A stretch of DNA of 42,330 nt from Clostridiales bacterium. Its GTDB lineage: Bacteria > Bacillota > Clostridia > Caldicoprobacterales > UBA3941. Positions 27,007 through 35,739 of this stretch are shown piece by piece. A program made the translations under genes and the position numbers. The first letter of the stretch is position 1; the number at the start of each line of letters is the position of its first letter. Under the pieces are notes generated by a model. It did not search any database, was not told the origin of the DNA, and saw only the letters and a list, made by a program, of their open reading frames with translations. Location of the stretch: the NCBI GenBank assembly GCA_012735575.1, contig JAAYGY010000057.1, positions 1-42,330 on the forward strand, written 5' to 3'.

Positions 27007-27047
27007 AAATCCAGGTGGTGGGCTATAATTACCACCAACCTGGATTT
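27007..27047 (-). other. Stem-loop after the second solute-binding protein gene
   Basis: AAATCCAGGT-GGTGG pairs with CCACC-AACCTGGATTT (about 15 bp with one bulge, loop of 10). It lies 17 bases after the lipoprotein stop codon and lacks a T-run. It holds the same position as the stem-loop at 17612-17651 in the other importer operon. Confidence 0.65.
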
Positions 27048-27063
27048 AAATAAGACAGACTCT

Positions 27064-28689
27064 TTATTTTCTGCTCATGTATCTATCCAAAGCAGCTTGT
27101 TGGATTGCGATGGCACGTTCAATATTCATACTCTTAATTTGCTCAACAAATTTATCAAAATTCTCCATGGGCTCTATTCCCATTATGAACTTAATACGAT
27201 TTTCTTGAATGTAGGTATTGATATCAGACATTATGGAGGAATATTCCTTATTCTCCTCTAATGTCATTGTTATCATAGGAATTACTTGAGCGCTTCCAGC
27301 CTCACCCCATACATCCATGGCTTCATAAATAGTATCTGTCATAACAAAAGCCTCATAGTCTCTTAAGTATGGTCCCATATGCAGTTTATATTTATGAGCC
27401 AGGGTGATATAGCTTAAGCCATCAGGATTATTGGTCATTAAATCGGTGAACTTAGGTTCTCCGTCAACCATTTCATAGCTTACGCCCTCAATACCCCAGT
27501 TAAACAGCATGGATCCTTCATCGCTGTAGTGGTAGTCAAACCATTTAACTGCTTCTTCAGGATTCTCACAAGCTGTAGTAATTACAGCAGTTGTACCTTT
27601 GTTAAAGTAGTTCTTTTGCCTGAACTCAACTGTTTCTCCCTCATTTAATGAAGGTGAAGGTACAGGTGCCAGTTTGAAATCAGGATTATTGGGCTTTGCT
27701 AAATTCTCGTAGTAGTCAAAGCTTTCATAAGCTCCAGCCCAGGCTGCTATATCTCCGTTTAGAATCATTGATTCTGTGTTATTACCATCACGTGAAGCAA
27801 AGTCCTGATCCAGAAGTCCTTCTTCATACCATTTTGCCATAAGGGTGATAAAATCTTTGTATCCTGGTTCAATTGGACCAAATTTTACCTGACCGTTATC
27901 GTTGTAAAATTCAGGACCGATTCCATAAGCACTTACAAACAAGCCGGAACTGGTAAACTGCCAGCTATCTATGTTATAGTGCAAAGGAACTTCTATGCCC
28001 TTATCCTTAAAGGCTTTTAAAACATTTTCCCAATCAGCGATGGTTTTTGGAATGTCTAAACCTAACTCATCAAGATAGTCTTTTCTAATCATTCCACCCA
28101 ACCATGGTGGCTCCTCTACATTTTGGATGCAATAGAAAGCTGCTATATTTCCATTATCAGTCATAGTTTCTGCAGCTATATCTTCATGAGATTCTCTTAG
28201 CTTTTGGTAATTTGGAGCATGTTCCATCAAATCGTTTAAGCTAATTATGACATTGTCTTCGATCGCTTTATCTAAACCGCCGGTATAGGAGAAGCTCTCA
28301 ATTATATCAGGCAGATCCTTAGAAGCAATCATTAGATTTAGCTGCTCTGTTTCCTGCCCGCTTGCAGGATGAAGAAATTCTATCTTTACTCCTGTTATTT
28401 CTTCAAGCTTTTTATAGATTTCATTTTCTCCATAATTCTCTAGAATCTTAACAGCTTGGCTGTGCATAGGAACCCAATAAGTAAAGGTTACATCTCCGGT
28501 TTTTGTTTCAGTAACATCATCAGAAGAATCATTTGCATCATTAGTATTGTTAGTAGTGTTATTTGAATCAGTGGTTTCGGTATTTGCATCATTTGATGTA
28601 TTACCGGTATTATTTTGTCCACAAGCCACTGTCAGGCTTATAAGCATAAGAATGCTTAAAAAAAGACACAGTATTTTTTTAGAAGACAT
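27064..28689 (-). CDS. Sugar ABC transporter solute-binding lipoprotein (second importer)
   Basis: The 541-residue protein begins MSSKKILCLFLSILMLIS and has the lipobox LTVAC with Cys23. A linker of Asn, Asp, Thr and Ser follows (about 25-65), then an extracellular solute-binding fold of the LplA/YtcQ type (TFTYWVPMHSQAV, then ENPEEAVKWFDYHYSDEGS). Members of this branch bind plant or microbial oligosaccharides such as rhamnogalacturonan fragments; the substrate here is unknown. The start follows AAGGAGGAAAAGT. It is the first gene of the importer unit and is preceded by its regulator. The adjacent GH3 gene hints at beta-linked glucosides or xylosides. Confidence 0.9.
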   Translation of the reverse strand: MSSKKILCLFLSILMLISLTVACGQNNTGNTSNDANTETTDSNNTTNNTNDANDSSDDVTETKTGDVTFTYWVPMHSQAVKILENYGENEIYKKLEEITGVKIEFLHPASGQETEQLNLMIASKDLPDIIESFSYTGGLDKAIEDNVIISLNDLMEHAPNYQKLRESHEDIAAETMTDNGNIAAFYCIQNVEEPPWLGGMIRKDYLDELGLDIPKTIADWENVLKAFKDKGIEVPLHYNIDSWQFTSSGLFVSAYGIGPEFYNDNGQVKFGPIEPGYKDFITLMAKWYEEGLLDQDFASRDGNNTESMILNGDIAAWAGAYESFDYYENLAKPNNPDFKLAPVPSPSLNEGETVEFRQKNYFNKGTTAVITTACENPEEAVKWFDYHYSDEGSMLFNWGIEGVSYEMVDGEPKFTDLMTNNPDGLSYITLAHKYKLHMGPYLRDYEAFVMTDTIYEAMDVWGEAGSAQVIPMITMTLEENKEYSSIMSDINTYIQENRIKFIMGIEPMENFDKFVEQIKSMNIERAIAIQQAALDRYMSRK

Positions 28690-28785
28690 ACTTTTCCTCC
28701 TTATTTAGCTAACTTAAAGTTAGTTGACAAGTTTGTTGAGTCAGTTGCGGTACCACTTTTAACCTTTAATCCAGCTGGCAAACCT

Positions 28786-28814
28786 ATTATAATCCAGCTG
28801 AAGGCAAAGGTAAA
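28786..28814 (-). promoter_or_regulatory. Promoter of the second importer, with repeated CAGCTGGATT motif
   Basis: On the minus strand TTTACC (28809-28814), 17 bases, TATAAT (28786-28791). The motif CAGCTGGATT occurs twice on the minus strand, 23 bases apart start to start, once across the -10 and once just downstream. This is the sort of direct repeat AraC-type regulators bind, but its position overlapping the -10 is unusual for an activator. Confidence 0.5.
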
Positions 28815-28952
28815 TGGTCAGCTTTTTCTCATTATCAGACTTTTCCTTGATCTAATTTTCTTGAGAAAAAAGGGGTATATAAAGGATATTATCAGTTTTT
28901 CAGCTATGAAATTAACCATTTTTGCCGATTAACTATTTTTTCTATGGCTTTT

Positions 28953-31271
28953 TTATAAATTCATATACTGTCCTGGGGTTATTTTTTCGTACTTTTTAAA
29001 GGAGCGGATAAAACTTATGCTGCTGTAGTAACCCACCTTGTGTGCAATCTCCTCTACGGTATAATTCCCTTCCCTCATTAGGGCTTTGGCTTTTTCTATG
29101 CGAACACTATGAATAAAATCCAGGAGATTAACGCCATGGTGTTTTTTAAAGTATTTAGAAATATAAGGCAATGAAACATCAAAATGCTGTGCTACCGATG
29201 AAACATTCAGATTCATGTCAGCATAATTTTCATGAATATATTTTATTATTGCAGCTTTCAAATCTTCTTTATCTTCAAGCTGCTTTTCTTTATCCGCATA
29301 AGAATGCATATCTTCTAAAATACTGTTTGCAACCTGCTGAAATTCCTTTACATCCTCGCAGGCCAACAGCCTTTCAAAAGGCTTGGTTTCTTCAATAAAT
29401 TTCTCTCCCAGAGTCGCACTTATTTCCCTTATGGCATTGATGAGTATATTGATTAATCCATACATTTGAAATTTCATTAATTTAACAGACTCTGAGGGTT
29501 TATAGAAATTATTTTTTATAATAGAGTTAAAGATATCTTTGGCCTCTTCGTAGTTCCCCGCTTTTATGCAATTAATAAATTTCTCTTCCTTCCTGGCAGT
29601 ATTACTTATATTGAAGGAATCCCCCTTTATACTGTCATACTTTATGACACGAGGAACCTCACCGATGGTGAACTTTTTGTATTCCATGGCTTCAATGGCC
29701 TCCTGGTATGCACTATTAATATTTTCTATATCCTCCACAATACTGCTTATAGAAACTGAAATAATTATCCCAAACTTATCTTTCATGAAGAGCTGGGCTG
29801 TATGGGCAACTTCACTTATCCAGTCTCCATCTAAGTCGGCACTATCTATGTTTACAAGACATACCAGCATGTCCTCTATTTCTATCATAAGTCCCTGGGA
29901 TTCTTTTGAGTTAATTAATTCTTCTACTATGTTTGTAATAATAAAACGAACCATCTCAATACTTTCATCTGCATTGAAATGCTCCTCATTCTTATTATAA
30001 AAAGCACTAAAGTCTTCTATGTAAAATAGAAGCACTGCAAATAGATGGCTTTTCAAGTTAATATTATAATTTTCAAAAGTAGACTGTATATAGTTGGGGT
30101 CGCTTATCTGCCCGGTTATTAGCCGGTTTATAAAATGCTTTTGTAATATCTTGTTTTGCTTTTCAAGGCGGTTTTGTAAAAACTGGTCCTTCTCTATCAT
30201 AGTATCGATAGTTTTTTCTATATCCCTATATGTTATATATTTATTATCAGGTGTATTTCCGGTGATTGTTCCAACTGTATTTACAATTTGACGAATAGGC
30301 TGATAATTTCTATTGGTAAACACCCACGAAAGGATACCCCCTGCTAAAAGGCAGCAAAAAATACTGCCTATCATAACATTTCTTATAAAACGGGCTTTTT
30401 CAAGATATACTTCGGTAGGCATCATTACTACATATTTCCAATCAGTTACTTTTGAGTGTATATGTGATACTAATACCTCTTGACCATCTACGGTCAGATG
30501 AAAGGAATCCTCCCTTTGATTTAGGACATCAAAATTTATTTCCTCAGGAAGAGAAGCATTATTATTAGATATAATTACTGAATTATTACTATCTATGATA
30601 TAAATATTACCTTTGTCAAGCCAATCCATTTCATCCAACCAGCTATATACAGCATCCATATCCAGCAATATCATAAGGGTAGCATCTGATTCAGTGTATT
30701 TTTCAAAGGGAAGGGAGCGGATATAAGCTATTAACTGTTTAAGCTGGCCTTTATTATTTATTGCCTCATATGGCATAAATTTGTTTTGCTGGGATCTGTT
30801 AAGCATATTAATCCAATCCTCATATACCACTCCTGATGATTCTACATATATGTTATAGTAATCTTTTACATGGCACATTCCATTGTTTGACAGAACAAAA
30901 TCATTGTATTTATAGTAAATAAACAAACTATCAATATCGTTATTAGCCAGTTTTAGAGTTTTCAGGTTTTTTATAAAATTTGCAATGTTCAGTCGCTGTA
31001 CTGAAGATAGGTTTTGTGCTGAATACCTGGATATAGACCTGCTTTTATCATTCCATGAAACTTCAATTGCTAGATTTTGAATATCAGAAAAAGTAGACTC
31101 CATCATTTCATTCAACTGCTGTAAGGAAGCGGCATGAGTTTTGTTTATTTCTTTTTCAATAACAGAAACAGAAAGCATATAAGATACTAATATCAAGACT
31201 ATAGGTATTATTAGAATCAATATATAGGATAAAAACCAAGAAAAATAAATATTACCTTTGTCTTTAAACAC
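28953..31271 (-). CDS. YesS-like membrane-anchored AraC-family regulator
   Basis: The 772-residue protein has a membrane helix at about 11-33, an extracellular sensor region (about 35-290, dCache-like) and a second helix at about 296-314. A long cytoplasmic region follows, and the C-terminus is an AraC DNA-binding domain (about 670-772) with its two helix-turn-helix units: LNVSSVAQHFDVSLPYISKY, then YTVEEIAHKVGYYSSISFIR and the end KKYEKITPGQYMNL. This matches Bacillus YesS/YtdP, one-piece sensors that activate neighbouring LplABC-type importers. No receiver domain is present, so no separate kinase is needed. The start is GTG at 31271 after GGAGGAAAAAAA. It lies directly upstream of the importer on the same strand, which it most likely controls. 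Confidence 0.88.
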   Translation of the reverse strand: MFKDKGNIYFSWFLSYILILIIPIVLILVSYMLSVSVIEKEINKTHAASLQQLNEMMESTFSDIQNLAIEVSWNDKSRSISRYSAQNLSSVQRLNIANFIKNLKTLKLANNDIDSLFIYYKYNDFVLSNNGMCHVKDYYNIYVESSGVVYEDWINMLNRSQQNKFMPYEAINNKGQLKQLIAYIRSLPFEKYTESDATLMILLDMDAVYSWLDEMDWLDKGNIYIIDSNNSVIISNNNASLPEEINFDVLNQREDSFHLTVDGQEVLVSHIHSKVTDWKYVVMMPTEVYLEKARFIRNVMIGSIFCCLLAGGILSWVFTNRNYQPIRQIVNTVGTITGNTPDNKYITYRDIEKTIDTMIEKDQFLQNRLEKQNKILQKHFINRLITGQISDPNYIQSTFENYNINLKSHLFAVLLFYIEDFSAFYNKNEEHFNADESIEMVRFIITNIVEELINSKESQGLMIEIEDMLVCLVNIDSADLDGDWISEVAHTAQLFMKDKFGIIISVSISSIVEDIENINSAYQEAIEAMEYKKFTIGEVPRVIKYDSIKGDSFNISNTARKEEKFINCIKAGNYEEAKDIFNSIIKNNFYKPSESVKLMKFQMYGLINILINAIREISATLGEKFIEETKPFERLLACEDVKEFQQVANSILEDMHSYADKEKQLEDKEDLKAAIIKYIHENYADMNLNVSSVAQHFDVSLPYISKYFKKHHGVNLLDFIHSVRIEKAKALMREGNYTVEEIAHKVGYYSSISFIRSFKKYEKITPGQYMNL

Positions 31272-31340
31272 TTTTTTTCCTCCAATAATGTCATAGTATA
31301 TTTCAAGCTCTTCTCTTGACTTTAAAACTATACCACAGGC

Positions 31341-31436
31341 TTATCTGATATTTTAGACTTTTTTGATTACTAATATTAAAAGTACAAAAATAGTCTAGAT
31401 AAAACTCCAGACTATTTCAGGCAAAATATCAGATAA
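31341..31436. repeat. Nested inverted repeats between the YesS-like and UroD-fold genes
   Basis: An outer 14-base perfect inverted repeat (TTATCTGATATTTT at 31341-31354 and its complement at 31423-31436) encloses the smaller terminator hairpin at 31388-31417. The two could form a nested structure in RNA or a cruciform in DNA. Confidence 0.5.
31384..31418 (-). terminator. Terminator after the UroD-fold gene
   Basis: AAATAGTCT (31388-31396) pairs with AGACTATTT (31409-31417), and TTTTTG follows on the minus strand. It lies about 55 bases past the stop codon at 31471 and ahead of the regulator gene. Confidence 0.65.
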
Positions 31437-31470
31437 ATTTATCCATATATTCCCTGCTTAATGTCTCTAT

Positions 31471-32556
31471 TTACTCGATGCCATACTCAACCAGCCGTCT
31501 CCTTATTTCAGCCTCCTGGGATATATGAGCAACAATGGTAGGATGATGAATACCCTTTCCTGTACCAATATGGGCAATTATCTTGTCCAGTCCGTCCAAA
31601 CCTTCCAATACCTGGGTCTTTCTTCCGGCTTTACTAATCTTTTCATAGACCTCCGGCCATTGGGACTGTGGAGGTTTTCCATCTCCCGGTATCCATTGGA
31701 TTCCATCCAATTCATCAATGTCTAAGATAGAATCCAGATGGGCCAGCTGCCCTGCGCCATCAAGATGATAGAAAGATCTATCTAATCTTTTGCAGGAAGC
31801 TTCCAATTCAGGCTTGCAAAATTCATCGAACATTTCAGGACCGATCATATAGCTAAAGTCACACTGGAGTATGTAGCTGGGCTTGTCGCTGTATATCTGG
31901 GACCAGTCAGAATAGCCAGGGTTTACAGGCTGTAATATATCATTTAATTCATTATAGAATCGGAACCAAAGCTGGTGCAGTTCCCAGGTTAGCCTTTTGA
32001 CCTGGTCCGGATAATCATAAAGGTCCAATAAGAGATTCTCTCCAGGACGGAATGTGGAAAGTATGTCAAGCACTCCTCCCAGATCCGTCATCCCCATGAG
32101 TACCTGACCCTGCCAGCGTTTCATTCCTTCATAATATATCTCTTTTATCCGGTTCAACCAAACATTATCAGAATCATATTCAAAATGCAGTTCAGTAATA
32201 GGCAATACCTCTTCTGGGTGAAACCAAACCCGGCCTGTAGAGTTATCCAATCTGGCTCCTAGAAAGGCTGCTACTACTCCCGGGCCAAAACAATCCATGT
32301 TAAAATAAGGAAAACTATCTCCTAAATACACATTTTGGGACAGTTCATAATCGATTCTGTCTATTATTTCACTAGCCGGAATCGACAGATCGGTGCATGT
32401 TTCCTGTGAAAGTAGTGGAACACTTGGTTTTGCTCTTCCTGATTCATTTCCTCTTAGGACCACGGATATAATGGGTCTATCCAGTCTACCTTCCCACCAA
32501 AGCCTATAGGTTTCCTTAACCTTATCCCACTGGTTTTGAGAAAATTCTATGCCCAT
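31471..32556 (-). CDS. UroD/corrinoid-methyltransferase-fold protein of unknown function
   Basis: The 361-residue protein resembles proteins annotated as uroporphyrinogen decarboxylase family or trimethylamine corrinoid protein 2-like. Visible family features are WWEGRLDRPIISV at the N-terminus, MGMTDLGGVLDILSTFRPGE (about residues 153-172), DFSYMIGPEMFDEFCKPEL (about 235-253) and FYHLDGAGQLAHLDSIL with DGIQWIPGDG. A TIM-barrel fold is expected. The H-x-C zinc motif of corrinoid methyltransferases is not present: at the equivalent place it reads HLDG. Enzymatic activity is therefore unknown, and haem synthesis is unlikely. The start follows GGGGGTAGGAAA. It lies next to a sugar-importer regulator, on the same strand, so a role in sugar or glycan metabolism is possible. 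Confidence 0.65.
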   Translation of the reverse strand: MGIEFSQNQWDKVKETYRLWWEGRLDRPIISVVLRGNESGRAKPSVPLLSQETCTDLSIPASEIIDRIDYELSQNVYLGDSFPYFNMDCFGPGVVAAFLGARLDNSTGRVWFHPEEVLPITELHFEYDSDNVWLNRIKEIYYEGMKRWQGQVLMGMTDLGGVLDILSTFRPGENLLLDLYDYPDQVKRLTWELHQLWFRFYNELNDILQPVNPGYSDWSQIYSDKPSYILQCDFSYMIGPEMFDEFCKPELEASCKRLDRSFYHLDGAGQLAHLDSILDIDELDGIQWIPGDGKPPQSQWPEVYEKISKAGRKTQVLEGLDGLDKIIAHIGTGKGIHHPTIVAHISQEAEIRRRLVEYGIE

Positions 32557-32744
32557 TTTCCTACCCCCATCATTTGTATATAAAATAATTTTGACCCAAA
32601 ATCAAATCTTTAAATACCAAACCTGATAATATCTATAACAACACCTTTAGTTCTCATCTTTGTACTTTTCACATAATACAATACTTATGGTTAAAAATCA
32701 ATTAATAGAATATAATCTCTCCACCATTGCAAACCAAAAAGGTA

Positions 32745-32987
32745 TTATTCCATACCTATTGATTCTAGCAAACTCCTTGCTTTTTCAAGATTAGTTTCCT
32801 CTACCATAATATCAGCACCAAATATTGATCCCCCTGCCATTATTCGCATATGCCCCCCTGAGCCGTAATCTTTAATAATATATGGTATCTTGTTGTCATC
32901 TAATATGGCCTTAATCATTCTTAAATCCATCTCATTGAAAACGCTTTTAAGCTTTATAATATTAATATCATTCTGGTTAGCAGGCAT
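32745..32987 (-). CDS. DUF2007 family small protein
   Basis: The 80-residue protein reads like the DUF2007 family, annotated as putative signal-transducing. It has a short beta-alpha-beta fold with NEMDLRMIKAILDDNKIPY near the N-terminus, a Gly-rich middle (DYGSGGHMRIMAGGS) and DIMVEETNLEKARSLLESI at the end. These proteins resemble the regulatory domain fold of PII-like or ACT proteins, but no function is established. The start follows GAGGAGGATAAAA. It is 147 bases downstream of the AIM24 gene on the same strand. Confidence 0.75.
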   Translation of the reverse strand: MPANQNDINIIKLKSVFNEMDLRMIKAILDDNKIPYIIKDYGSGGHMRIMAGGSIFGADIMVEETNLEKARSLLESIGME

Positions 32988-33134
32988 TTTTATCCTCCTC
33001 TACCATATTTCTCTTATTCCATCCTCTAACATTACTTTTCTTGCATGCTGATTTATTTCTGCTCCTGTATATTTCTCTTTCTTTCTCTGTAAATAAAGAT
33101 TTGAATTCTAATCTAAAAAACTAAACTCTTACTT

Positions 33135-33896
33135 TTATTCCACAACTGGTGCCATTAAAACCTTTCCTGTTCCGCGATATACATTCACCAGCCCTTCTCC
33201 TGAAGCAGCTGAGCCTAAAAGTGTTTTTCCCGACCTTTCTACTGTAAATTTTAAACTAGCAGACCAGGCTATAGCCATATTCCCATCAATCTTCAGCTCA
33301 TCATTAATCAATTCTATTTCAATTAATTCCTCTCTTGGTACATAAGATTCAAGTGCAACAACTCCTTTACCAAAAAGTCCCAGATTGAAAAGACCCTCAC
33401 CTCCTAATGCAGCAGAGGAAAGATTAGATCTCATAACGGTTTTGAGTTGTAGTTCTGATTCACAAGCCAAAAACAAACCATCTTCAATTACTATGCCACC
33501 ATTCCATTGGTCAACATCAATCAGCAAAATATGCTTATATGTCGGCTCTAATACAAGGATACCTGATCCTGTGTATTCAGGTTTTATGGCAGACTCATTT
33601 GTAACTGAGCCTCTAATGGATTTTTTTATAAAGTCCCCTACTCCTTTGAGTCCTGTAGTAGCTTTAACATCACCAACCGTCCACTGCATAGATCCTGCTT
33701 GAACTGTAATGTTAGAAAGGTTTACATTACAAACTAATTGTCTCCTTCTAACATTCATTTGAGAAGCATAATAGGCATTTTGAGCTGTGGAATGGTCTAC
33801 ACTTAAATCTCTCTTATATTCTACTACCTGAAAAGGTCCTAGCTCTTCCACAATTTTTACATTATCACTATCTTGAAAATTTCTTATTTTAAACAT
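33135..33896 (-). CDS. AIM24 family protein
   Basis: The 253-residue protein belongs to AIM24 (DUF124). It is a beta-rich protein with VQAGSMQWTVGDVKATTG, SGSGILVLEP-like TGSGILVLEPTYKHILLIDV, GEGLFNLGLFGKGVVALESY and GLVNVYRGTGKVLMAP. Bacterial members are cytoplasmic with unknown roles; the yeast namesake is mitochondrial. It starts at 33896, where AAAGGTGACAGGCAT precedes the Met; an in-frame start 23 codons upstream has no ribosome-binding site. A promoter is visible at 34035-34063. No anomalies are seen. Confidence 0.85.
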   Translation of the reverse strand: MFKIRNFQDSDNVKIVEELGPFQVVEYKRDLSVDHSTAQNAYYASQMNVRRRQLVCNVNLSNITVQAGSMQWTVGDVKATTGLKGVGDFIKKSIRGSVTNESAIKPEYTGSGILVLEPTYKHILLIDVDQWNGGIVIEDGLFLACESELQLKTVMRSNLSSAALGGEGLFNLGLFGKGVVALESYVPREELIEIELINDELKIDGNMAIAWSASLKFTVERSGKTLLGSAASGEGLVNVYRGTGKVLMAPVVE

Positions 33897-34361
33897 ATGC
33901 CTGTCACCTTTCTTTTCTATAAATATTTCATATTTTATAAGGACATTGTATGTACTTCCACTCATAATTTGAAGGCCTGTTTAAAGGCTCTACAATTACA
34001 GACATTTATACTTATATAACCATTATATACCATTATCATAGTATACTCTATACATATGTGCAAAATTCTTTTTTATGGAAGTAAATAAAATTCAATTATT
34101 TTCAGGTTCTATAATGAGTAAAAGACACCACTTTATTTTCTTTAGCATTGCCTTATTTAATTCTATAACGATTGAAACTATTAAATCTTTAACACTGCCT
34201 TTGATAATTGGTATTGACATACTTACCATCAATAAAATAACCATATTTAACCATATCAAAAGCCTAAAGAGTCCTATAGGCTAATGTAAATATAGTTCAA
34301 TATGGTTCTATATATAGTTTGTTTAAATGATATGTATAATAGTTTATATTCATAGTCTCCT
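33897..34361. other. Non-coding gap upstream of the AIM24 gene
   Basis: Apart from the promoter at 34035-34063 I see no supported gene. A minus-strand frame at about 34106-34261 could encode a hydrophobic peptide of around 50 residues (MVILLMVSMSIPIIKGSVK), but it has no convincing ribosome-binding site and I do not call it. The region is very AT-rich. Confidence 0.35.
34035..34063 (-). promoter_or_regulatory. Candidate promoter of the AIM24 gene
   Basis: On the minus strand TTGCAC (34058-34063), 17 bases, TATGAT (34035-34040), about 140 bases upstream of the AIM24 start codon. Confidence 0.45.
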
Positions 34362-35201
34362 TCAATTTTGGTTTGATTCTTTGTATTTGGCATCTTCTTT
34401 TTCATAATATTCTTTAAGCTCTAAAAATGCTTTTGTAAGTCTCTCTTCCAAACCTTCTTCATAAATATCACTATATAAGAAATCCTTTACCCAAATCTCT
34501 TCTCTGTTATCATTGGGTAAACCGTCATCCTTGCGAGGTTTTTCTAATGCAAAATCTATAGCATAAAAAGGCACATCTTCTTTATCAAAAATCTCTTTCA
34601 GTTCCATTAAAATTTCACTTGCCTTTTTTATGGTGACTTCTTCGCTTTCTATATAAATAGTGATATGCCCTGCTGTTTTTGCTAATTCTTTAACATCATA
34701 TTTCTTATCAAGTTCTAGATCCTCTAAAACCAGTCCATAAGCTGGCCTAATAGGCCCAATTTCTATATCCGTTTCTTTAATTTCTATAGAACCAAAATCA
34801 ATATGGCTATCATAAGGAAAATCAGGCGCATTAAGTACTTTGTCCACCATTGTACGATATTCCAAATCTATACGCTGCCAGGTATTCCAGCCACTTATAA
34901 CATGGCTTTCATATGAATCATAAAGAATTTTTCCTGTCATAGAGATATCTAAATTAAAGTGTGTATCAATACTAGTTTGCGATTTAATTAAAGCATAATA
35001 AGATCCGGTCTTAAAACTATAATTAACCCTTTCAACCTTCAAATCCAAATTGGGATAATTTTTTTGTATGTATTTTGATGCACTTTGTTTGGCAAGGGTC
35101 TTTGAAACAGGATTCCCAACCATGCCATTAGCAACAAAAAGCAATATACCAATTAATATAATTGCTGTTATTCCCGCCATAATTTTAATTGTCTTTTTCA
35201 T
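34362..35201 (-). CDS. YfjL-like membrane-anchored protein of the second ECF module
   Basis: The 279-residue protein has one N-terminal membrane anchor (about 6-25, IMAGITAIILIGILLFVANG). A YfjL-like extracytoplasmic domain follows: GNPVSKTLAKQSASKYIQ, then RVNYSFKTGSYYALIKSQ, DTHFNLDISM and ISGWNTWQRIDLEYR. B. subtilis YfjL and relatives have no known function. It overlaps the anti-sigma gene by 17 bases, and its ribosome-binding site AAGAGGTAGATT lies inside that gene, so translation is probably coupled. It is the third gene of sigma - anti-sigma - YfjL-like and may be a signal-input or target protein. No anomalies are seen. Confidence 0.7.
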   Translation of the reverse strand: MKKTIKIMAGITAIILIGILLFVANGMVGNPVSKTLAKQSASKYIQKNYPNLDLKVERVNYSFKTGSYYALIKSQTSIDTHFNLDISMTGKILYDSYESHVISGWNTWQRIDLEYRTMVDKVLNAPDFPYDSHIDFGSIEIKETDIEIGPIRPAYGLVLEDLELDKKYDVKELAKTAGHITIYIESEEVTIKKASEILMELKEIFDKEDVPFYAIDFALEKPRKDDGLPNDNREEIWVKDFLYSDIYEEGLEERLTKAFLELKEYYEKEDAKYKESNQN

Positions 35202-35739
35202 AATCTACCTCTTTTCTAAATGCAAATTTGAGTAAAAATGCAATGACGATACCAAACAAAACCAGCCCACTGTAGATACAGCTCAAAAATACAGGAGCAT
35301 ATAATAAATTAAAGACACTATCTATAGGGAAAGATCGATCAATAATATAATTAATTAAAGACCAGATATATGAAAGTATAAAAATAGCAATAGGAAAGTA
35401 GAAGGATTTTCTATTTAAAGCAAAATAAGCAATTCCCCCTACAAGTGGAAAAATGATAATGTTATAGAACATTCCTGGACCTTCCGAAAGGCCAATACCA
35501 ATTAAGGTACCAATAATAACGGTTGCCAGTGCTATCAAATATAGTTGCTTTTTAATTTTTTGAATCACTCGTTTATCATTCATTTCTGGAAGGGTATAAT
35601 TGCCACTTTCATATTCATTTTTGCAGCCTTGGCATTGACGGATGTGTTCAAATACCAGTTTTCTACTTTCTTGGCTTGCAACATTATCTTTTACCAATGG
35701 CATTAAGTCCAGACACACCTGGCAAGAAATTTTAGTCAT
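35185..35739 (-). CDS. Zinc-finger (zf-HC2) anti-sigma factor, module 2
   Basis: The 184-residue protein has an N-terminal anti-sigma zinc-binding domain (C6...H32-x3-C36-x2-C39: FEHIRQCQGCKNEY). About four hydrophobic segments fill the rest, so it is a membrane protein. Such proteins hold their ECF sigma factor inactive until an outside signal releases it. It overlaps the sigma gene by eight bases and the YfjL-like gene by 17, as in a tight operon. The start at 35739 follows GGAGGGTTTGAGCA. The signal it senses is unknown. Confidence 0.8.
   Translation of the reverse strand: MTKISCQVCLDLMPLVKDNVASQESRKLVFEHIRQCQGCKNEYESGNYTLPEMNDKRVIQKIKKQLYLIALATVIIGTLIGIGLSEGPGMFYNIIIFPLVGGIAYFALNRKSFYFPIAIFILSYIWSLINYIIDRSFPIDSVFNLLYAPVFLSCIYSGLVLFGIVIAFLLKFAFRKEVDYEKDN

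Noticed and set aside
28745-28760. T-box-like motif GTGGTACCGC in the leader of the second importer
   Set aside because: It resembles the T-box antiterminator core, but the leader from the mapped promoter is only about 90 bases, with no specifier stem and no terminator, and the gene is a sugar-binding protein.
34075-34284. Plus-strand frame of 69 codons
   Set aside because: No ribosome-binding site, no recognisable domain, and composition typical of random AT-rich DNA.
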